A stretch of DNA of 64,000 nt from an uncultured Eubacteriales bacterium (GTDB lineage Bacteria; Bacillota; Clostridia; Oscillospirales; CAG-272): the NCBI GenBank assembly GCA_905210485.1, contig CAJLXA010000002.1, positions 9,173-73,172 on the forward strand. Direction: 5' to 3'. The position numbers and the translations under genes were made by a program. Positions 60,268-64,000 of the stretch are shown one piece after another. Under the pieces are notes generated by a model. The model was not told where the DNA came from. It was given only the letters and a program-made list of their open reading frames with translations, and searched no databases. The first letter of the stretch is position 1. Each line of letters starts with the position of its first letter.

Positions 60268-61176
60268 ATGAAAAGCGTCGTCATTCGCGTTCCGGCCACC
60301 ACGGCCAATCTCGGTCCGGGATTTGATACCCTCGGCTGTGCGCTCACTCTATATAACCGCCTCTCTTTCGCAAAAACGCAAAACGGCCTTTCCTTTTCTC
60401 ATTGCGAACCGCGCTTCCGGAATCCGGACAACCTTGCATACCGCGCATTTCAGGACGTCTTTTCCGCCGTCGGACAGCCGATGCCGCAGGGCATACATAT
60501 CGACTTTGCCGAAACGGCGATCCCCGTCTCCCGCGGACTCGGTTCTTCCGCCGCACTTCTTGCCGCCGGCGCCGTTGCCGCCAACGCGTTTCTCGGCAAT
60601 CTTCTGACAAAAGCGGATCTGCTCCGCATAACGACAAAAATCGAGGGACACCCCGATAATCTCGCCCCCGCGATCTACGGCGGCCTTACAGCGTCGCTTG
60701 TGGAAAACGGCGTTCCTTACGCCGTCGGCGCGGAGATAGCCCCGCGCTTTCATTTCTGTGCATTTATCCCGGATTATGAAACCGACACCCGCTCCATGCG
60801 AAAGGTGCTCCCGGACGCCGTTCCGCTTTCCGACGGCACATACAACGTCTCCCACACCGCGGTACTGCTTCAGGCGCTTCGCCTCGGCGATGCGGAACTA
60901 TCAAAAGTCGCCCTCTCCGACCGTTTTCACGAGCCGTACCGTCGCCCCCTGCTTCCCGGATTTGATGAAGTGCATGCCATCGCCATGGAAGAGGGCGCGC
61001 TTTCGCTCTTCATCAGCGGTTCCGGCTCCACACTGATGGCGCTCTGCGAAGATGACGATTTTGCACATCGCGCCGAAAAGCGGATCGCCTCCCTGCCGCA
61101 GAAATTCCGGATAATGCCGCTCGGCATCGACCGCGTGGGTACCGTTACGGAGGTGGTATCCGATGACGACTGTTGA
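60268..61176 (+). CDS. thrB: Homoserine kinase
   Basis: 302 residues, GHMP kinase family. V-P-A-T-T-A-N-L-G-P-G-F-D at the N-terminus and P-V-S-R-G-L-G-S-S-A (phosphate loop) near residue 90 are diagnostic; the late S-G-S-G-S-T region is motif 3. ATG 60268 has GAAGGA upstream. It makes O-phosphohomoserine for threonine, in line with divergent lysC. Confidence 0.94.
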   Translation: MKSVVIRVPATTANLGPGFDTLGCALTLYNRLSFAKTQNGLSFSHCEPRFRNPDNLAYRAFQDVFSAVGQPMPQGIHIDFAETAIPVSRGLGSSAALLAAGAVAANAFLGNLLTKADLLRITTKIEGHPDNLAPAIYGGLTASLVENGVPYAVGAEIAPRFHFCAFIPDYETDTRSMRKVLPDAVPLSDGTYNVSHTAVLLQALRLGDAELSKVALSDRFHEPYRRPLLPGFDEVHAIAMEEGALSLFISGSGSTLMALCEDDDFAHRAEKRIASLPQKFRIMPLGIDRVGTVTEVVSDDDC

Positions 61177-62125
61177 CCGTGTTCTTACACTGCTCCTCGC
61201 AGAGGACAGCCTTTCTGGCGAAGACGCCGCCCGTACGCTCGGCGTTTCCCGCAACGCCGTATGGAAAGCCATCGCAGAGATACGCGCGCGGGGGTATACC
61301 GTTGAGGCGGCTTCGGGACGCGGTTACCGCCTGACCGGCATCGGTCAGGACCTTTCCGCACCCGTAATACGCCGTTTTCTCACAGCGGGAAACCGAGCCT
61401 TTGATTTCACGATCCGCGATACGGTAACATCGACAAACTCCGTTGCCCGCCAACTCTCCGAAGAGGGCGCAAAAGAGTTCACGGTCGTTCTCGCCGACAG
61501 GCAGACCGAAGGACGCGGACGGCGCGGACGGACATTTTATTCGGAAGGCGCACACAATATCTATATGAGCCTCATTCTGCGGCCGACGCTTCCGCCCGAC
61601 CGCGCCATATGGATCACGGCGGCGGCCGCCGTCTCCGCCGTACGCGCGTTAAAAAAGGTCGCCGGCATCGACGCCAGTATCAAATGGGTCAACGACATTT
61701 TTGTATTCGGAAAGAAAGTGGCCGGTATTCTCACGGAAGGCGCGCTCGATATGGAAAGCGGTACGCTTTCCTATGCCGTAATGGGTATCGGCATCAATAT
61801 CGGTCGCACCGATTTCCCCCCGGAAATTGCCGACGTGGCAGGCTCCCTTGAAGCGCTGACAAAAAAACCGATTGCCCGCGCCGCGGTCATCGGCGCTTTT
61901 CTCTCCGAATTCTACCGCATCTATACGGCGCTCCCCGCCCTCGACTTTATGGAGGAATACCGCCGCCGTTCGCTTGCGATCGGCCGGACCGTCACGGTCG
62001 CCGACCCCGGCGGCGCCTATCCCGCTACGGTCACCGACGTCACAAACGACGGAACGCTCGTCATAAAAAAAGAAAACGGCGAAACAGCCGTCCTCGTATC
62101 CGGCGAAATCAGTATTAAACTGTAA
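61163..62125 (+). CDS. birA: Bifunctional biotin operon repressor and biotin-protein ligase
   Basis: 320 residues. An N-terminal winged helix (about 1-60, with A-R-T-L-G-V-S-R-N-A-V-W-K) precedes the ligase domain, whose biotin/ATP loop is G-R-G-R-R-G-R near residue 114, with K-W-V-N-D near 174, and a small C-terminal SH3-like domain. It overlaps thrB by 14 nt. No biotin synthesis genes are in the window. Confidence 0.94.
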   Translation: MTTVDRVLTLLLAEDSLSGEDAARTLGVSRNAVWKAIAEIRARGYTVEAASGRGYRLTGIGQDLSAPVIRRFLTAGNRAFDFTIRDTVTSTNSVARQLSEEGAKEFTVVLADRQTEGRGRRGRTFYSEGAHNIYMSLILRPTLPPDRAIWITAAAAVSAVRALKKVAGIDASIKWVNDIFVFGKKVAGILTEGALDMESGTLSYAVMGIGINIGRTDFPPEIADVAGSLEALTKKPIARAAVIGAFLSEFYRIYTALPALDFMEEYRRRSLAIGRTVTVADPGGAYPATVTDVTNDGTLVIKKENGETAVLVSGEISIKL

Positions 62126-62152
62126 GTTTTCGCGGGAATTGCCGCTTGGCTC

Positions 62153-62181
62153 TTGCATATCGGCCGTCGATATGCTAAAAT
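62153..62181 (+). promoter_or_regulatory. Promoter of the Lrp-aminotransferase operon
   Basis: TTGCAT (62153-62158), 17-nt spacer, TAAAAT (62176-62181). Confidence 0.8.
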
Positions 62182-62219
62182 AGAAAAAATCATTTTAACC
62201 GATAAAGGAGGATATATCA

Positions 62220-62714
62220 ATGACCGTCAACGAACGTGAACAGATTTTACGACTGCTGGAGAAGAACAGCCGTCTCGGGGTCGCGGATATTGCCGTGGCG
62301 CTCGGTATGCAGGAGGAGGCGGTCGCCGCCGCCGTTGCGCAGCTGGAAGCGGAAGATATTATCTGCGGCTATCGTACCGTCATCAATTGGGCAAAAGAGA
62401 AGAAGGACGACGTAACGGCGCTCGTGGAACTGCGCGTCACGCCCCAGGGCGGCGAAGGATACAACCGCATTGCCCGGGAAATCGGCGAATACCCGCAGGT
62501 GGAAACGCTTTACCTGATGTCCGGCGCGTATGATTTTCTCGTTACGCTGAAAGGCGGCAGTCTGCGCGAACTCTCGCTTTTCATCTCGGATAAACTGGCC
62601 TCCATCGAAGAAGTGCAAAGCACCACCACGCACTTTATCCTCACAAAGTACAAAGAACTCGGCGTCAGTCTGACCTGTCACAAAGTCGACGGGAGAATGG
62701 TGGTAACGCCTTGA
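62220..62714 (+). CDS. Lrp/AsnC family transcriptional regulator
   Basis: 164 residues. A helix-turn-helix (about 5-50) with V-A-D-I-A-V-A-L-G-M is followed by the I-I-C-G-Y-R-T-V-I linker strand and a RAM/ACT-like effector domain (about 70-145, L-M-S-G-A-Y-D-F-L-V). Excellent GGAGG ribosome binding site. As it is coupled to an aminotransferase, control of that gene by an amino acid is inferred. Confidence 0.9.
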   Translation: MTVNEREQILRLLEKNSRLGVADIAVALGMQEEAVAAAVAQLEAEDIICGYRTVINWAKEKKDDVTALVELRVTPQGGEGYNRIAREIGEYPQVETLYLMSGAYDFLVTLKGGSLRELSLFISDKLASIEEVQSTTTHFILTKYKELGVSLTCHKVDGRMVVTP

Positions 62715-63898
62715 AAAACCGAATCAATCCGTCCGTTCTGGCGCTGGAGCCGTCGGGAATCCGTAAATTCTTCGACGTAGCGCACGAAATTCCCGACGTC
62801 ATTTCCCTCGGCGTCGGCGAACCCGATTTTGATACGCCGTGGCATATCCGCGAAAGCGGTATTGCCGCACTCCGCGGAGGGAAAACTTTCTATACGTCGA
62901 ATGCCGGTCTCACCGAACTCCGCGAAGAGATCTCCCGGTATACCGAAAAACAACTCGGCATACATTATGACCCGAAAAGCGAAATTCTTGTCACGGTCGG
63001 CGGAAGCGAGGGCATCGACGCCGCCATAAGAACCATCGTTTCCCCCGGTGACGAAGTGCTGTACACAGAGCCGTGCTTTGTCTGTTATAAGCCCTGCGTG
63101 GCGCTCGCCGGCGGCGTTCCCGTTCCGCTCTCCCTGCGCGAAGAAGATGAGTTCCGCCTCCGCGCGGCCGATCTTGACGCCGCCGTTACCGATAAAACGC
63201 GCGCGCTCATTATCTCTTTCCCGAACAATCCCACCGGTGCAATACTGGAAAAAGAGGATCTCGAGGCCATCGCCGAAGTGGTCATACGCCACGATCTCCT
63301 CGTGATTTCCGACGAGATTTATGCCGACCTTACTTATAAAGGCAAGCATGTCAGCATTGCGTCGCTCCCCGGTATGCGCGACCGCACAATCGTTATCAAC
63401 GGGTTCTCCAAGGCCTTTGCCATGACCGGCTGGCGTCTCGGTTACGCAATGGGGCCTGCGGACATTCTGAAACAAATGACGAAAATCCACCAGTTTGCCA
63501 TTATGTGCGCGCCCACCGTCAGCCAGTATGCCGCCGTCGAAGCCATGAAGAACGGTGAAAACGATGTCGTCATGATGCGGGATTCCTATAATCAACGCCG
63601 CCGCTTCCTGCTCCATGAATTTGAAAAACTCGGTATTCCCTGTTTCCCGCCTTACGGCGCATTTTACATATTCCCCAATATTTCCGAATTCGGTATGACA
63701 AGCGACGAATTTGCAACGCGCCTCCTGCATGAAGAAAAGGTGGCGGTCATTCCCGGAACGGCTTTCGGCCGTTGCGGCGAGGGACATCTGCGCGTCTCTT
63801 ATGCTTATTCCATCGAAGAACTGAAAAATGCCATGGTGCGTTTCGGCCGTTTCGTCCGCCGCCTGCGTGAAGAAAAAGATCGGACCGCCCGCGCATGA
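62711..63898 (+). CDS. Class I/II pyridoxal-phosphate aminotransferase
   Basis: 395 residues from a TTG start that overlaps the regulator stop (TTGA), with GGTGG 7 nt upstream. The PLP Lys sits in S-K-A-F-A-M-T-G-W-R-L-G near residue 235; N-N-P-T-G (about 175) and D-E-I-Y (about 205) are the cofactor-contact motifs. It belongs to the fold type I aspartate/aromatic aminotransferase group; the substrate is not clear. The pairing with an Lrp-like regulator is common in Clostridia. Confidence 0.92.
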   Translation: MKNRINPSVLALEPSGIRKFFDVAHEIPDVISLGVGEPDFDTPWHIRESGIAALRGGKTFYTSNAGLTELREEISRYTEKQLGIHYDPKSEILVTVGGSEGIDAAIRTIVSPGDEVLYTEPCFVCYKPCVALAGGVPVPLSLREEDEFRLRAADLDAAVTDKTRALIISFPNNPTGAILEKEDLEAIAEVVIRHDLLVISDEIYADLTYKGKHVSIASLPGMRDRTIVINGFSKAFAMTGWRLGYAMGPADILKQMTKIHQFAIMCAPTVSQYAAVEAMKNGENDVVMMRDSYNQRRRFLLHEFEKLGIPCFPPYGAFYIFPNISEFGMTSDEFATRLLHEEKVAVIPGTAFGRCGEGHLRVSYAYSIEELKNAMVRFGRFVRRLREEKDRTARA

Positions 63899-63933
63899 AA
63901 AAGAACAGCAAGGCGCGCCTTGCTGTTCTTTTT
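63898..63933 (+). terminator. Terminator of the aminotransferase operon
   Basis: A perfect 18-bp palindrome-type stem (63898-63915 with 63916-63933) flanked by A and T runs, overlapping the stop codon. Confidence 0.9.
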
Positions 63934-64000
63934 ACGCTTTGACAGTCGGGTCTTGCCAGCGTTTCGGGAGTGTCGTCCGATTGCCGCGATATTGTCAATG
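63934..64000. other. Window end, no gene assigned
   Basis: 67 bp beyond the last terminator. Frames stay open on the minus strand, so a gene could enter from the right, but there is too little sequence to identify one. Confidence 0.4.

Noticed and set aside
63747..63998. Minus-strand 83-codon frame at the right edge
   Set aside because: It runs antisense through the aminotransferase and its terminator; the short tail outside (63934-64000) is not enough to judge a gene entering from the right.
1..64000. CRISPR arrays, insertion sequences, integrases, attachment sites
   Set aside because: None seen: no regularly spaced repeats, no transposase or integrase motifs on either strand.

Overview
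The window reads as a chromosome segment of an anaerobic, endospore-forming member of the Firmicutes, most likely class Clostridia. Evidence: a complete S10-spc-alpha ribosomal superoperon in Gram-positive order, a cotJABC spore-coat operon, pyruvate:ferredoxin oxidoreductase, reverse rubrerythrin, a flavodiiron protein fused to flavin-reductase and rubredoxin domains, zinc-type S4, S14 and L36, and strong GGAGG ribosome binding sites with frequent GTG and TTG starts. Base composition looks balanced. No tRNA, rRNA, CRISPR array or insertion sequence was recognised.

Layout. 1-5.5 kb: tail of a Rieske oxidoreductase, trxB with an S26-type peptidase, cotJABC, and a TetR-controlled ABC exporter behind a consensus promoter with a palindromic operator. 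5.6-21.6 kb (minus strand): rpsJ to rplQ including secY, adk, map, infA and rpoA, driven by one promoter with an AT-rich upstream region and a leader of about 260 nt. 21.9-25.6 kb: membrane protein and polA, then a convergent 34-residue Cys-rich spore-type peptide gene. 25.8-31.0 kb: a repeat lipoprotein, a metallophosphoesterase homologue and an Eco57I-like methylase homologue; both enzymes have lost catalytic motifs, and a structured promoter element lies between them. 31.0-37.1 kb: secG, rnr, an IbrA/IbrB-like pair and a sugar isomerase. 37.1-49.5 kb (minus strand): a rhamnan-type glycan operon with a rhamnosyltransferase, the four dTDP-rhamnose genes, an ABC exporter, a methyltransferase/coiled-coil/double-glycosyltransferase protein and a WsaF-like transferase, with a WecA/TagO-type initiating enzyme just upstream. 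49.6-54.6 kb: trpS divergent from nifJ. 54.7-58.7 kb: an oxygen/NO defence island (trxA, Crp/Fnr regulator, reverse rubrerythrin, and divergent flavodiiron protein). 58.8-63.9 kb: lysC divergent from thrB-birA, then an Lrp-like regulator with an aminotransferase.

The most interesting unexplained signal is a two-copy element of about 85 bp (29181-29268 and 56562-56648). Three GC-rich hairpins are enclosed by AAGCG/CGCTT arms. Two hairpins keep their pairing while their sequence changes. Each copy abuts a minus-strand promoter of identical geometry in a divergent intergenic region. Other leads are a CRP/FNR-like palindrome centred 41 nt upstream of the likely start of the flavodiiron transcript, the neighbouring catalytically degenerate nuclease and methylase homologues, the orphan IbrA/IbrB pair, and the glycan polymer-capping protein with a built-in coiled coil. 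All family assignments were made by eye from motifs; nothing was searched or folded computationally.
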